Origin: Krasilnikovozyma curviuscula
Lineage: Eukaryota; Basidiomycota; Tremellomycetes; Cystofilobasidiales; Mrakiaceae
Assembly: GCA_014825775.1 (NCBI GenBank)
Contig: MVAQ01000025.1
Span: forward strand, 1-64,000
Reading direction: 5' to 3'
Length of the DNA: 64,000 bases
Shown here: piece by piece, positions 43,993 through 55,833 of the stretch
How the letters are laid out: every line of letters starts with the position of its first letter
How positions within the stretch are numbered: the first letter of the stretch is position 1
Position numbers and translations under genes: made by a program
The notes under the pieces: model-generated
Databases searched by the model: none
Told to the model about the DNA's origin: nothing
What the model saw: the letters and a program-made list of their open reading frames with translations, nothing else

Positions 43993-46900
43993 ATGAACAA
44001 AGGAGAAGGATCGTCGACTACGTTTAGTGTGCCAAAGGCAAGCAAGGGAAAAGAGAAGGAGAAGGACAAGTTAGTAGCCGAATTTTATCTCGAAGCGTTC
44101 TCCGTCTAGTAGCCCAGCACTCATGATCTTTTGACAATATGGTCTAACAGGCCAGCTCGAACAAGAGTATGGAGAGCTTGCCAAATCTGTAAGCTTCTTC
44201 TAGCTTGCCGCCTGTTGGAACGCCTTCCTGCACTGACATAGCTTCGACTTCGACAGGCAGGCGGCGCAAGATCAGATGTGACGGTATGCTCTTGGCCTGT
44301 TGTGTACTGATATAAGATCTTGGGTTAATCTTTGACGTTCCAACTAGGCGAGCAGCCGTGTGCGCACTGTTTACATTCGGGCCAGGATTGTCAATGTAAG
44401 GAGCACTGCTGAACCGCCTCTGCTGCTTTCAGGAGTCACTCAAATGTTCTTTTGACCTTTTCGTACTCAGTTGCAGATACACAAGACAAAGCTGCGATCT
44501 CAAGACTCCAGACGAACTCTGTTGAGAAGCGCTTGGACGCGTTGGAGGAGGTGATTAGTGTAATTCTCCCTATCCTCGGTGTCAACCCGGCAGCATTTCA
44601 GGGTCATACAGATACAGGAGTAGCAAATCTACCTAGCACTTTGACAGGTTCTGCATCTGCAACAGTACGACTTCCTTCTCAATCCCCATCACCGAAGCCG
44701 TTTCAGGTCCCACCGGTTTCACAAACTACAGAGAGAGTCGTTGGTTGGGGTACAGATGATGAAGAAGGGCAGGATTCTGTTCAAGATGACGAAGGGGAGG
44801 ATGGCGCTTCAAATGAGGAAATCAACGCTTACTCGCACCTCACTCAAGATTCACTCGGACAGCTAAGGTTTTTCTGATATAGCCAAGTTGGGACGGTACA
44901 CTTCAACTAATGTGTTCCCTTCATATAGGTACATTGGAGGCGCGCAATCCTTTGTGTTGGTGGAGGCTCTTCGGAGTCTTCAACAAGGTGCCGGCCCTCA
45001 AAGTTCCAACGACCAGCATAACTCCCATAAAGGTCATGCCAGCACTTCTGAATCGGCATCCAATCTTCCCGAAGGGCTACTTCCATTTTTTAGACCTGGC
45101 CTGCAGTACAAAAAACTGATTGCAATGTGAGTAGTTACATGTCTCAAGGTGTCGCTCATACTAAAAAAAAAAGGTCATTGCAGGCCATCACCCGCTGACG
45201 TTGGACAGCTCCCACACCCTCAAATAGCGGAATTTCTTGTAGGTCATTTCTTTTCTATTCAGGATCAGGCGCTGACCAACAAGTTCTGTTTAGCTTGGGA
45301 TTTACTTCCAACGCTTGCACCATCTCTTCCCAATCCTACTCCAGCCGATGTTCCTACAAAAGTACCGCAAGATAGTTGAAGATAACCAGCCATGTGAAGA
45401 CTCAGCGTTCTTGTCTGTTCTATTCGCCGTTTTTGCTTGTGCGTCGTCGCTGCTCTCTGAACAAACCGGCGAACCATCATCGCAGCGATCAAGCCCAGAA
45501 GTTTTGAAGGAAATGAAGGCTTCTGGCATTGAATACTACGAGAAGAGTCTTGTTCTTCATCACATAACCTCCAGAGCAAATCAAGTCGAAAGGTATGATT
45601 GAATTATGACCCCAGTGCTAGAAGTATTGTTGACATCGACTTGAACTGTCTAGTGTTCAATGCTTGAGTCTCCTTGCTGTCTGCACTGCGGGCTGGAACA
45701 GCAAGTGTTGAATTTACCTTCTATCTTTAAGAGGTAGTTTGACTAACTCGCTTGATTTGGAATTTACAGCTCTGGCACAAAGTTGGCTGCTGGCAGGAAA
45801 CGCAGTCAGGGCAGCGATCGATCTTGGTCTTCACCGATCTCCTCGTCGCTTCAAGGTTTCTGATTTGGAGAAAGAGTATCGCAGAAGGGTATGGTGGACA
45901 GTGATGGGTATCGATCGAATCCTGAGCATGAGCCTGGGGCGACCATGCGCTGTTGACGACGCTGAATGCGATGCCGAACTTCCCAAGGAGGTGGACGATG
46001 ATCAGCTGCTTCAATATCTCAGCGGAGACCTAACCGCTCCACGAGAATCTTTCATGACTGGATTCATAGCGTAAGTCCATCATTTCTTTCTTGGTTGATC
46101 GATTCATGCTGACGAATTGCGTTGCTCACTCCATTTATGATATTACCATTTCAGGCTCTGTAAAATCTATGTGGTGGCCGGAAAAATCCTGAAGGCTGGT
46201 CATGTACTTTCTGTTTTACGAGATAACAAAAGTAAGAAGGTTGAATCAGCCGAGTTGATGGATCGGATGGATGGAGAGCTGTTAGGATGGGTCAACAACA
46301 TGCCCACGACCAACTATCACGCTTCGGCTGAAAAAACAGCCAGCACTAGTATCAAAGCTGGGTGGCTGGTAGCATATTATGTCTACTACAGCTGCGTCAT
46401 TCTCCTTCGTGAGTTTCATGTCCATTGCCTATTGGTCGATTTTGGGCACGATTGACCACCCACCTCTGTCACTCATCGGTAGATCGCCCATTCATCCCAG
46501 GTGCTATGGGAGCCTCTAAGAGCAGTCATATGCTATCTCTTTCGAAGTGTCTATCAGCAGCAAAGTCTTGCATTGCAATATCGAATGAGATCAAGTCAGC
46601 CATCCCAACCTCCCACCATCTCGCTGGAGCTGTTCAAAACCTCACTATCAGCGCTATCTTGCTACTCCGATGTATTGCTCAGACTTCGGATGAGAAGCTT
46701 GTAATGGCAGTTCTAGAAGATGCGGAACATTGCCATAGTTGTTTGTCAGTCTTGGGAACAAGCTGGCCAGGATCAGTACGATGTGCTGAAATTGTTGCAG
46801 AGTTGATTTCGAGATTGAAGACCAGCTGGGATGAAAGGAGGGCCGTTGCAGGAACCTCTGCGGTCAGATCAACAGTTCCGTCATTCACCATGTCAGCAGC

Positions 46901-47204
46901 GAAACGTCAACGTCTTAGCGAACCGACATTTCGAGGAAGTGCTGGACAATCTAGCACCAGTACATCACCCAACCAAGAACTTTCCAACACACCCTCAACC
47001 ACTACTTCTCAAAACGACACTCAAGGGTTTGCTTTTGATTTCCCATTCGACTCTGGCGATCCAATGGACAACCAACTCCCTTTCTCAGGCTTTGATTTCT
47101 TCGGCAACCTCCCTCCCACCCTTTCTCAACATCAATTTGACCCTGAAGAAGCACAGAGACTCACAAATGAGCTACTCCAAGACTTGAACGAGCCGTATTT
47201 ATGA
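43993..47204 (+). CDS. Zn2Cys6 fungal transcription factor
   Basis: This is a nuclear regulator of the Gal4 class. The start at 43993 gives a basic N-terminus (MNKGEGSSTTFSVPKASKGK). The zinc cluster, spread over three short exons (about 44152-44395), reads CQICRRRKIRCDGEQPCAHC and then LHSGQDC: Cys spacing 2-6-5-2-6, a perfect fit. A possible coiled coil (VEKRLDALEEVISVI) and an acidic linker follow. The fungal-specific regulatory domain contains WLLAGNAVRAAIDLGLHR, RRVWWTVMGIDRILSMSLG and RPCAVDDAECDAELP, and continues to VRCAEIVAELISRL. The C-terminus (FDFPFDSGDPMDN, LPFSGFDFFGNLPP) is acidic and aromatic, like activation domains. Its target genes cannot be told from the sequence. No obvious pathway cluster surrounds it. 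Confidence 0.92.
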
Positions 47205-47282
47205 ATGGCATGCAGGCTGGGAACAAGTAGATGTATTGTGTAAAGATGTTTACTGCTCCCTCAGTTGCGGGAAACTATCCAT

Positions 47283-49471
47283 TTATTCGCTTCTATCGTG
47301 GACATTTATGACAGCTCCTGCCTCTACAAAATGACCGATCTCATTCTTCTCTTCGTCCAAATTCTCGCCGCTTACACCTAACACCATCCGAGCTGCAGGT
47401 AGCTTCGTCATCTTTTGAAGCTTCATCTTCAACATCTTAATAGTCATCGTAGGTAGAACCTTAATTGTCGTATCTTGAGAGCCGGCATATCGAATAGTGA
47501 CCTCTAACGAAAAGCGTAGCGTGAGATCGCAAAGTGTGAGGTGCAATAGGAGAATCAAAACGGACCCAACAGTTTGTTTTGTAGCAATTTTGCAGCATCT
47601 GGAGGAGCTGATGGTGTCAAAATGTCCTCCACTTCATATTCTGAAAAGGAAGACGCACAAAACCGCGTTAGTTTTCGCTGTTTTCGCTCTGCTACCAGAT
47701 TGAAAAAGCAACTCACTCCTCTTCAACGATTGCAGGTGCACCTGTATCTCTTCCGGATGGTTGTTGCCAGGTTTTCTTGCAAGGTAAAAAAGCTCGGATT
47801 CTTTCCTTTCCAGTGTTGAGATCTAGAAAGAAGTTGTTTGAATGTCACAGGCTGGGAGAGACAGACACAGCTTGAATCTCACCTCGCTTCCATTCAACAC
47901 CGCCAATTGCGGTAATGCGCCAATAATGAGAGCTCGTGACGACTTCTTCTTGATGTCTGTGTCATCTGAAAGCGACGCAATCAGTGTCAACCTGTTGCGA
48001 AAGAGTGGAAACTTCAAGCTCACTTGTCTCGAGGAAGAGAGGGTTTTCCCCTACCGATAAGTGAGTCAAAGAAGGAGTAACTGTTCTCAGAGCTTCGATA
48101 GAATCCCAAGATGAGATGAGATTAGAAGTCAACGAGATATTTTCCAAGTAGGACAGAATGACTGTAGATGTGGGCGAGATGGTCGAGATTTTGCAAAAGG
48201 TAAGATTCAAACGCTTTAGACTAATAGATGAGGAGTAATTAGTCAGTGAGGACCCATCGTGTGCATCAGGGAGGCTGATGATCATACTTTGGAATAGATT
48301 TCAACGGCGCTAGGTCATCCCAGCTCTCAAACAAATTCCAAACCAGGTTCAAGTGTTCTAGCTTTGAAAACAACTGCTGGTCAAGATAGAGATCTTTAAC
48401 TTTGAGTCTTGTTAGACGATTAAATCCGAAATCGAGGGATGCTAAGGCCGGAAAATGCCGTTGCAGACGAAGTAGCTGTGATAGAGGGGAAAATCGTATA
48501 GGGGAAATTGTCAACAAACAACGACCAGATTATAATGTCAAGAAGAGAATTTTAGTACATTTTCCCAACCTATTAGGGTATTGTCCAAAGAGAGGTTGAG
48601 AATGTTCTTGAAAGCGGTGTTGTGGACGTCGATGATCAATGAGTTGAAGCGGTTTGAGCTACACGAGAGACAGCTGTCAGTAACTGTGAACCTGTTAAAA
48701 AAACAAGTCGAATTACTTCAAGCTCAAGCTTTCCAGAAAGTCCAGATGAGAAACCAAGTGAGCGACCATTTCGATGTTTGGCAGTAAGTTGCGTGAGATA
48801 TCCAGTGACCGAATGTCTACAATAGTCCCGCGGGAGGACAATAACATTTGAATGTATCCGATCTCATTCATGTGTGAAGATAAGCTTACTGAACTGGGTG
48901 GCTTCAGGCCATAAACCCACCTCGCTGATCTCCTCGCTCTGCAACCCCACAGATTTGAGACTCCCAATCATCTTTAACCGGTTTCTCACTTTGTCCATGT
49001 TAGGAGCTTCAACGTCAATCTTTGAGTTGGCACCCAGCGTCACTGTTTCAACTTTAGAGATACCTGCTGATGAGGAGGTTGACGATGAAGTCCATGGGTC
49101 CGAGTGGTCGATGTATTTTCCTTCCAAAGCTGAAATAAATGATACTCCGAATGAGATCTTGGAGGATGGTCTGATGAATGATGCTGACCCTGGAACGCTG
49201 TGTATCCTAGCAAATCAGTTCACCCCACATTGGCGAGAGGAAGGCAAGAAGGACGAGACGCTGACCTGCAAGTGAAATATTGCACCCCATCCTTCTCACC
49301 ACTGTGTTTACCTCTGTCGGCCTGATCCCATTCTATACCGAGCCAAATCCCAGTCGTTCCTGAGACGGGCCCGACAAATTTGATGGTGCCCAGCGATTTT
49401 GAAACTGAAACTCTCCTTCCCACAGAAAATCTTGGATCTACTGATAGTTCTGAAGCTGTTTCAGATCGCAT
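47283..49471 (-). CDS. TBCE: Tubulin-folding cofactor E
   Basis: This cytosolic factor joins cofactor D-bound beta-tubulin with alpha-tubulin during dimer assembly; the yeast homologue is Pac2. From the ATG at 49471 (CCACCATGC, MRSETASELSVDPRFSVGRR) the exons give a CAP-Gly domain (LGTIKFVGPVSGTTGIWLGI and WDQADRGKHSGEKDGVQYFT; the usual GK(N/H)DG appears as GKHSG). Leucine-rich repeats follow (LDISRNLLPNIEMV, LDFGFNRLTRLKVKDL, LEHLNLVWNLFESWDDL, LTHLSVGENPLF). A C-terminal ubiquitin-like domain (VTIRYAGSQDTTIKVLP, KMLKMKLQKMTKLP) ends NVHDRSE. This three-part order is specific to TBCE. A GTG-initiated frame reaches 49507, but the ATG at 49471 has a good context and begins just before the CAP-Gly domain. 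Confidence 0.92.
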
Positions 49472-49662
49472 GGTGGAAGATAGAGAGCTTCTGAGCCTGC
49501 GCAACACGGCTAATTTAAGGTATGTCGGTGTTCAACGCGTACTGATGCGGTCTCGCTATTTGAAGTGAGCAGTAAATGTACGACCGAATATTTACATTGA
49601 AACAAGCACAACAAGCAGATGGATACATTAGTCGTTATTCGTAGGTCATATTTCCTTCTTTA

Positions 49663-50778
49663 TCAGTCGCTTCCATATCCATCAATCAGAGACACAGTTG
49701 GCTCCGGAACTGAGCGTCGGGAGGGCTGTTTTTTTATTGTTCGAGGTGGTGGAAGTGAGAGCTTGGGAGATGAGGTTGAAGCGTTGGGTGAGATGAATGG
49801 ATCTCTGATCTTTTGTGTTTCCAGCACCAGTTTCCGTCTCAACGAGTCCTTCCCGCTGGACGGCTCGTCCGTCACCCGATTCTTAATCAAATCTACCTGC
49901 TTCCTACCAACTTCTCGCCTGTCAACTTCATCTCTCGCACTCTTCCACTCACTCTTTCCATCCTCCAGCCCCATCTCTATCAGCTTCACCTTCCCGCTTA
50001 GCCCGTACTTGTCGCTGATAGAATTGTCAACGTCCTCAATCGCTAACCTAGCCCTCTTTGCAGTCCGAAACGACTTTCTCAGGTTGGATGACAGAGTATA
50101 GGGATCGGCGTTCTTTGAGTTTGAAAGATCATACAGCTCTTCTAATCGTTCTTCTCGAGTTTTGGTAAGGGCGAGTTGGGTAGTTGTCTTCTCAAGCTGG
50201 GAGAAGGGGTCTGGGTCGGCGGTTGACGGTTTCTCAGTGTCCTGAACTGCATAACCTCCGTTTTCTTCTGGATCCCAATCTTCTTGTTTCCTGGATGCTC
50301 CTTCGAAAACGATGTACGCTGAGTTCTGTGGAGCGAGAGAGAGAGAGAGAGAGGGAGAGGGGAGTTGAGCGTCTAGATTTAAGCCTGGCAGCGGTGAAGG
50401 AATCCACTCACTTTGGGATCCGTTCGGATCTCAAACCATCCAGAACACAAGTGACATTTACACCTGAACCCAAAGATAGGTGTTGAGTAGTAGTTGCCAA
50501 CCTTCTTCTTCTCCGCATTGTATCTCACACCTGCGCCAATATGAGCTCCACAAGTTCCGCACCAGCTGTGGAATGAATTGCTGTTAGCAGAGATAAATGA
50601 CAAAATAGAGGAAGGAGGAGACCCACATGTTGAATGGCAGCTCAAATCGAACAATCAAGATGCCTTTGTCTATCTTCCTAGCTCTGTCACCAAGGGCATG
50701 CTTCCCATGGTAGTCGTTGAGGGTATGGGTTTTGGAAGGGTCGAAATCTGGTGGGTAATACTTGTTGAAGCCCTGCAT
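49663..50778 (-). CDS. SAF4: CCDC130/Yju2-family splicing factor
   Basis: This CWC16-family nuclear protein is linked to the spliceosome (CCDC130/Saf4 branch, related to Yju2/CCDC94). Exons read MQGFNKYYPPDFDPSKTHTL, NDYHGKHALGDRARKIDKGI and LIVRFELPFNMWCGTCGAHI. GAGVRYNAEKKKVGNYYSTP comes next, then IFGFRCKCHLCSGWFEIRTD, with two CxxC pairs forming a zinc site. The rest is basic and coiled (LEKTTTQLALTKTREERLEE, LRKSFRTAKRARLAIED) and ends LIDGYGSD. The NKYYPPDF start and VGNYYSTPI box place it with CCDC130/Saf4 rather than Yju2. The intron before NSAYIVFEGA has a GA repeat on the plus strand, which is its pyrimidine tract in sense. It is head-to-head with LYS4, 181 bases apart. Confidence 0.9.
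50335..50353 (+). repeat. (GA)n microsatellite in a SAF4 intron
   Basis: 19 bases of GA repeat, read as CT in the SAF4 sense strand, lie directly before the intron's CAG acceptor, so they form the polypyrimidine tract. Confidence 0.93.
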
Positions 50779-50959
50779 CTTGTCAGAGTACCAGCAGCCA
50801 GATCGATTGAGACTTCACCAGTAGATGTCTGGATTTCCGACTGATATGGTTGGCTGCACCAGGAAACTCGCGCGAGCAATTGGCCTTGCAACCCAAACTA
50901 CCTTTTCTTCACCTTTCTACCCCTTTTCCCTTTTCGTCCCTTGGCTGTTAGAGGTTAAG
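50779..50959. promoter_or_regulatory. Bidirectional promoter, SAF4 / LYS4
   Basis: 181 bases separate the divergent start codons. A CT-rich block near 50905-50940 precedes the LYS4 start. I see no TATA box and no TGACTCA general-control site. Confidence 0.5.
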
Positions 50960-53460
50960 ATGTTGTTCCGTCCAGCAGCATGGATCGTTCGCCAGTCGAT
51001 GATTTCTAGGTCAATGGCTACCCAGGCGACGCCCCAGACTCTGATTGAAAAGATTGTTCAGTCGTATGCTGTCGGATTACCAGAAGGAAAAAAGGTCAAG
51101 TCCGGAGACTACGTTATGGTTGGGCCTGAGCATGTGTGAGTGCTTGACTCGTGCTTTATTTACCTGCTGCTGTTAGGACAATTTTTTCTCCGCGAAAACT
51201 GACTTGGTTGAGTTCTCTGGCAGTATGACCCACGACAACACCGGACCAGTCATTTCCAAGTGAGATAAGAGCTCAGAGTTTCCTATGAAGATCTTCAGTC
51301 TGACCACAGCTTTATAACCTCAGATTCACCTCCCTCGAGCTCTCAAAAATCCACAGAACTTCCCAACCAGTCTTCACTTTGGATCACGATGTCCAGAATA
51401 AGTCAGAAAAAAACTTGACTAAATACGCCAACATTGAGAAGTTCGCTGGAAAGCATGGCATCGATTTCTACCCAGCTGGAAGGGGTATTGGGCATCAAAT
51501 CATGATTGAGGAGGGCTATGCATGGCCTGGAACCATGGTGGTCGCTTCCGACAGTCACAGTAACATGTAAGTACACTTTCTGTCGATACTATTACTTGAT
51601 TAGTCCTGAAGGACTAGCCACTTTCTAGGTACGGTGGTGTTGGCTGTCTTGGAACGCCTATTGTTCGAGTACGTCCGATGATTGCGCCTTGCTCATTTTA
51701 GACTTGCTAACTGTCATGATCGTGTTACAGACCGATGCTGCAGCGATTTGGGCAACTGGAAGAACCTGGTGGCAGGTTCCATCGATCATCTCCGTCGCAC
51801 TTGAAGGAAAGCTGCCCGCGGGTGTTACCGGCAAGGACATCATCGTCGCTCTCTGTGGTTCTTTCAATCAGGATGAAGTCCTCAACTCAGTCATTGAATT
51901 CTCAGGATCAGGAATTCCTCACCTTACCATCGATGAGAGGCTGGCCATCGCCAACATGACTACTGAGTGGGGTGCTTTAGCCGGTGTCTTCCCAGTGGAC
52001 GGTGTCTTGAAGTCCTGGTACGAAGCTCAACTTGCCAAGTCGAACGCATCCCACCCTAGAGTCAACCAACAACGTCTAAACCACCTCTTTTCTAATCCAC
52101 TTACCGCCGATCAAGGTGCTCAGTACTCAGCCAAACTCACACTGGATCTTTCAACCCTGTCGCCACACATTTCCGGTCCAAATTCTGTCAAGATCTCAAC
52201 ATCTCTCCCAGACATGCTCGCAAAGCCACCTGTGAAGATCCAGAAGGCGTATTTAGTCTCTTGTACCAACTCACGAGTGTCGGACCTAGCAGCCGCCGCC
52301 GAGGTCGTTCGAGGACGAAAGATCGCAGATGGTGTCGAGTTCTACATCGCCGCAGCCAGTTCCGTCGTTCAAGCAGAATCAGAGGCTATTGGTGACTGGA
52401 AGGCTCTGGTTGATGCTGGTGCGAAGGTTCTTCCAGCTGGTTGTGGACCATGCATCGGTCTCGGTGTTGGTCTGCTTGAGAAGGGTGAAGTTGGAATCAG
52501 TGCGACAAACAGGAACTACAAGGGCAGAATGGGACACCCAGATGCGTTAGCTTACTTAGCTAGTCCCGCCGTCGTCGCTGCTAGTGCCATCAAAGGAGAA
52601 ATTTGTGGACCCGATTCGCTGGACATTGCCAGCTTGCCACAAGTTAGTCTCCGTTCCCCATTCGGCTTGCTGAGATTGGGTTTCGACTGATACGAACTAA
52701 ACACCTTCTATAGGGATCCGGCCCATCAACCACCATTACTAGAGATGAAATCAAGGCCAGTGCGACCGCTGAAAAGACGGAAGTGTTGGACGGTTTCCCA
52801 AAGGTCTTCAGAGGTCCTCTCCTGTTCGCCCCTCAGGATAACTTGAACACTGATGGTATATACCCTGGAAAATACACGTGAGTGTGGAGTTTTGCTTTAT
52901 CGCCAGCTACGCTCAACTCACAGAGATGCGTTACTCTGATGTAAAGCTACCAAGACGACATTACGCCTGAACGACAAGCCGAAGTTGTCATGGAGAACTA
53001 CGATACATCTTTCGCCTCTGTCATCGCTCATCTTAGATCATCCTTCCCCAAATCCTCGTCGACAACTCGCGAAGGGGCCGTACTCGTTTCTGGTTACAAC
53101 TTCGGAACAGGATCATCGCGAGAACAAGCTGCGACCGCATTGCTTCACTCTGGAATTCCTTTGGTCATCTGTGGTTCTTTCGGTGACATCTTCAAGCGAA
53201 ACTCTATCAACAACGGTCTGATCTGCTTGGAGTGCCCGGAGCTCGTTTCGGATTTGACGAGTCAGTTCGCAATGGAGGGCAAGAGAGGGAAAGGTGGAAA
53301 AGACGGAGAAGGTACCGTCAACATGGGCTGGACTGTTGAGGTCGGTATTGAGGATGGAACCGTCAAGGTAGTTAAGGGCGACGGATCGGAGAAGGTCTAC
53401 AAAGTAGGCGCTGTTGGAAAGAGTGTCCAAGAAATCGTGAGTGATGCTGTCGCTATCTGA
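50960..53460 (+). CDS. LYS4: Homoaconitase, mitochondrial
   Basis: This [4Fe-4S] enzyme of the alpha-aminoadipate route to lysine converts homoaconitate to homoisocitrate in mitochondria. The N-terminus ([20 protein letters not shown]) is a basic mitochondrial presequence. The exons then give [58 protein letters not shown] and [18 protein letters not shown]. The cluster cysteines are visible in [13 protein letters not shown] and [12 protein letters not shown]. The C-terminal swivel domain has [59 protein letters not shown] and ends SDAVAI. Substrate motif [10 protein letters not shown] and overall length fit Lys4 rather than aconitase. The large exon (about 51730-52641) holds most of the catalytic body. 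It is head-to-head with SAF4. Confidence 0.95.
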
Positions 53461-53848
53461 CTGTTTGGGAACTCCCTCTCTAACAACACCCTCTTCTTTA
53501 TCAAAAGTGGGTTGCCGGAGGTTTGGAAGGCTGGGTTAAAGCTAGAATTTAGTTGGATTTTCTTTCTTGATAATTGTTGTGCACTATTTCCATTGACAAC
53601 CCTCAAGCAAGCCCACTTCCAACCGTTTCCGGCTATATTTTCGGTATCATCAAAAGAACACATATATATCTCTTCACTACACCAAATACCCGTTTCTCTT
53701 TGTGACAACTCAACCGTTCCGTTCCATTCCAATTCAACTGCTCCATTCGCGTCCAATATCATAAAGAGGCAAGACAGCTCAGCCCAGATTCACAGCCGCA
53801 CTTTGGCATCCTTTCCAACACCAGAACTCAGACACAAACTATACCATC
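53461..53848. other. Intergenic region before UBLCP1
   Basis: 388 bases with the LYS4 3' region and the UBLCP1 promoter and leader. A TATATA stretch near 53651-53656 could serve as a TATA element. No gene was seen. Confidence 0.5.
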
Positions 53849-55429
53849 ATGTCGCTCTCTGAAGCTGCTGTCCCCTCTGCCTCGGGGTCTTCGTCTTCGT
53901 CCCCAGCTCCAGACATGGCACCACCAGGTAGCTCAGGCTCATTGACTGCGAATACATTGCTGGAAGCTTCCGAAGAGTTCATGGACCTCAAAATGAGTTG
54001 GTCTGGGAAGGTACGTAGCATGGCTTCAGCTCAGGTTGAGCACATCGACAATTTCGCTGAGGCGTCTTCTTGCAGGTCTTTGACATTTCGATAGCAAAAT
54101 CAGATCTCATATACGACCTCAAACTGCTCATATGGTCCCTTACCTCCGTCCCAGTTGAAAGACAGAAGATCATGGGTTTGACGACGCTCAAGATCGCTCT
54201 GCAAGATAACGTCCTTTTGTCGGACCTGAAGATCAAGAAGAACTGCAAATTCATGATGATTGGAACACCGGAGGAATTAACCTTCAAAGAGTGAGTGGGG
54301 TTGTATGCAGAATGAGATGCTATTCACTGACATCCACTTGCTCTGCTTGTAGTCCTAGTCAAGTGCCAGGCCTTCCCCCAATCAACAGTGATTGGGATAT
54401 GGATTATGCTCAAGTAGCCCTACCAGCTTATGAGGACCCTCGAAATCTTAGAAAAATGAAGGAAGCTTTCGACAAGCTGGATATCAACGTGATCAACGTG
54501 TCAGCACAATCTCTTCCAGTAGGGAGCCAACCTTGATCTCGGAACTCATTTTTCTGCTTTTCATTAGTCCACGTCCCAACAAGCGTCTACTGGTCTTGGA
54601 TCTAGATTACACCCTTGTGTAACTATTCCTTTTCCTCCGTTTGCCTGCGCTTCCATTCTCCCTCCTGATATTCGGTTTTGTGTCACATATTAGTGACACC
54701 CGACCTCTTGTCGATGGCAGCCTTCCTGCCGCTGAATGTGCTCGTCCTAACATGCACTCATTCCTCGAAAAAGTCTACGAAGAGTACGACATATGTATTT
54801 GGAGCCAGACGTCATGGAGATGGCTAGAAGCCAAGTTGAGTGAGCTCGGATTCTTCGACTCGGAAAGGAGTTATAGGATCAGTTTCGTGGTTGATCGGCG
54901 ACCGATGGTCAGTAATAATTGGACATCATTGATTGTCACTTTCAAGCTTATCACTTCTGTGTTTTCCAGTTCAAGGTGTTCGGTAAGAAAGACGGTCAGG
55001 AGTACTCGCACGAAGTAAAAGCGTTGAAGCTGCTGTGGGACAAGTTTCCTGACAACTACAGCGCAGCCAACTCCATTCATATTGACGATCTTGTGAGTTT
55101 ATCTCCTATGATTTCGTTCTTGTGTTGCGTTTGTTTTGACAAATTACCCCTCAATCTTCCACAGTCTCGCAACTTCGCTATGAATCCAAAATCAGGACTG
55201 AAAATTAAAGCGTTCAAAGGAGCTGGTAAGCTGCATGCAATCTTTTTGATTTCATTAGCGAATTCTGCTGATATTCCATCGACAATTTTCAGGTACTGGC
55301 AGAGAGTTAGAAGACAAGGAGTTGGAAAGGCTGGGAAGATACCTCATGCAACTAGCGCAACTGCCTGACTTCACACAGATCGAAATCAACAAGTCGTGGA
55401 GCGAATTTAGGAAGATGAAACCTAACTGA
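53849..55429 (+). CDS. UBLCP1: Ubiquitin-like domain CTD phosphatase 1 (proteasome phosphatase)
   Basis: This nuclear HAD-type phosphatase acts on the 26S proteasome in animals. The Ser-rich start (MSLSEAAVPSASGSSSSSPA) is followed by a ubiquitin-like domain (MDLKMSWSGKVFDISI, SDLIYDLKLLIWSLTSVP, ERQKIMGL). A linker (PPINSDWDMDY, YEDPRNLRKMKEAFDKLDIN) leads to the FCP1/SCP-like phosphatase domain. Its catalytic DxDxT is in RLLVLDLDYTLVDTRPLVDG, then YDICIWSQTSWRWLEAKLSE, FKVFGKKDGQEYSHEVKALK and SIHIDDLSRNFAMNP, ending WSEFRKMKPN. The DLDYTLV motif straddles an intron at about 54619. The combination of an N-terminal ubiquitin-like fold with this phosphatase is unique to UBLCP1. The start follows a good context (ACCATCATG). 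Confidence 0.93.
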
Positions 55430-55833
55430 CTATATGGATAGATAGTACCTAGCCCTCCAGTCCCGCTATGTCACCTTTTTTGCACTCAGTCAGACCGCCC
55501 TTTGATCACGATCCGCCAATATCAATGCTTATCCCATATAGAGAGAGTAACCACAGCGGTAAAGCCTAATATAAACTATTTTGTCAATAAAAATCAAACC
55601 CGTGCTACACAGAGCATGGACGCGCGACCTGACGCCTGAGTCTCTTCCAGCTTTTACTCAATCTTGGCTGGAGATAGTTGTGATCAACTAGCAACTTTGC
55701 TAGCTGAAGGTTATCTTCCTTTGGTGAGTATAATGTTACTCTATGTTGGGTCTAAATTAATTACATGTGCTAGATGACTTACCCTCACCCGTTGTGTCAG
55801 GCTTTGCCAGCTAAACTGTAGGCGGGGGAAGGG
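55430..55833. other. Intergenic region before the FANCM/Mph1 gene
   Basis: 404 bases, AT-rich toward 55570-55600, with the UBLCP1 3' region and the next gene's leader. No gene or RNA was seen. Confidence 0.5.

Noticed and set aside
49505..49507. GTG start for TBCE at 49507
   Set aside because: Nuclear fungal genes very rarely start at GTG, and an ATG with good context lies at 49471, just before the CAP-Gly domain.
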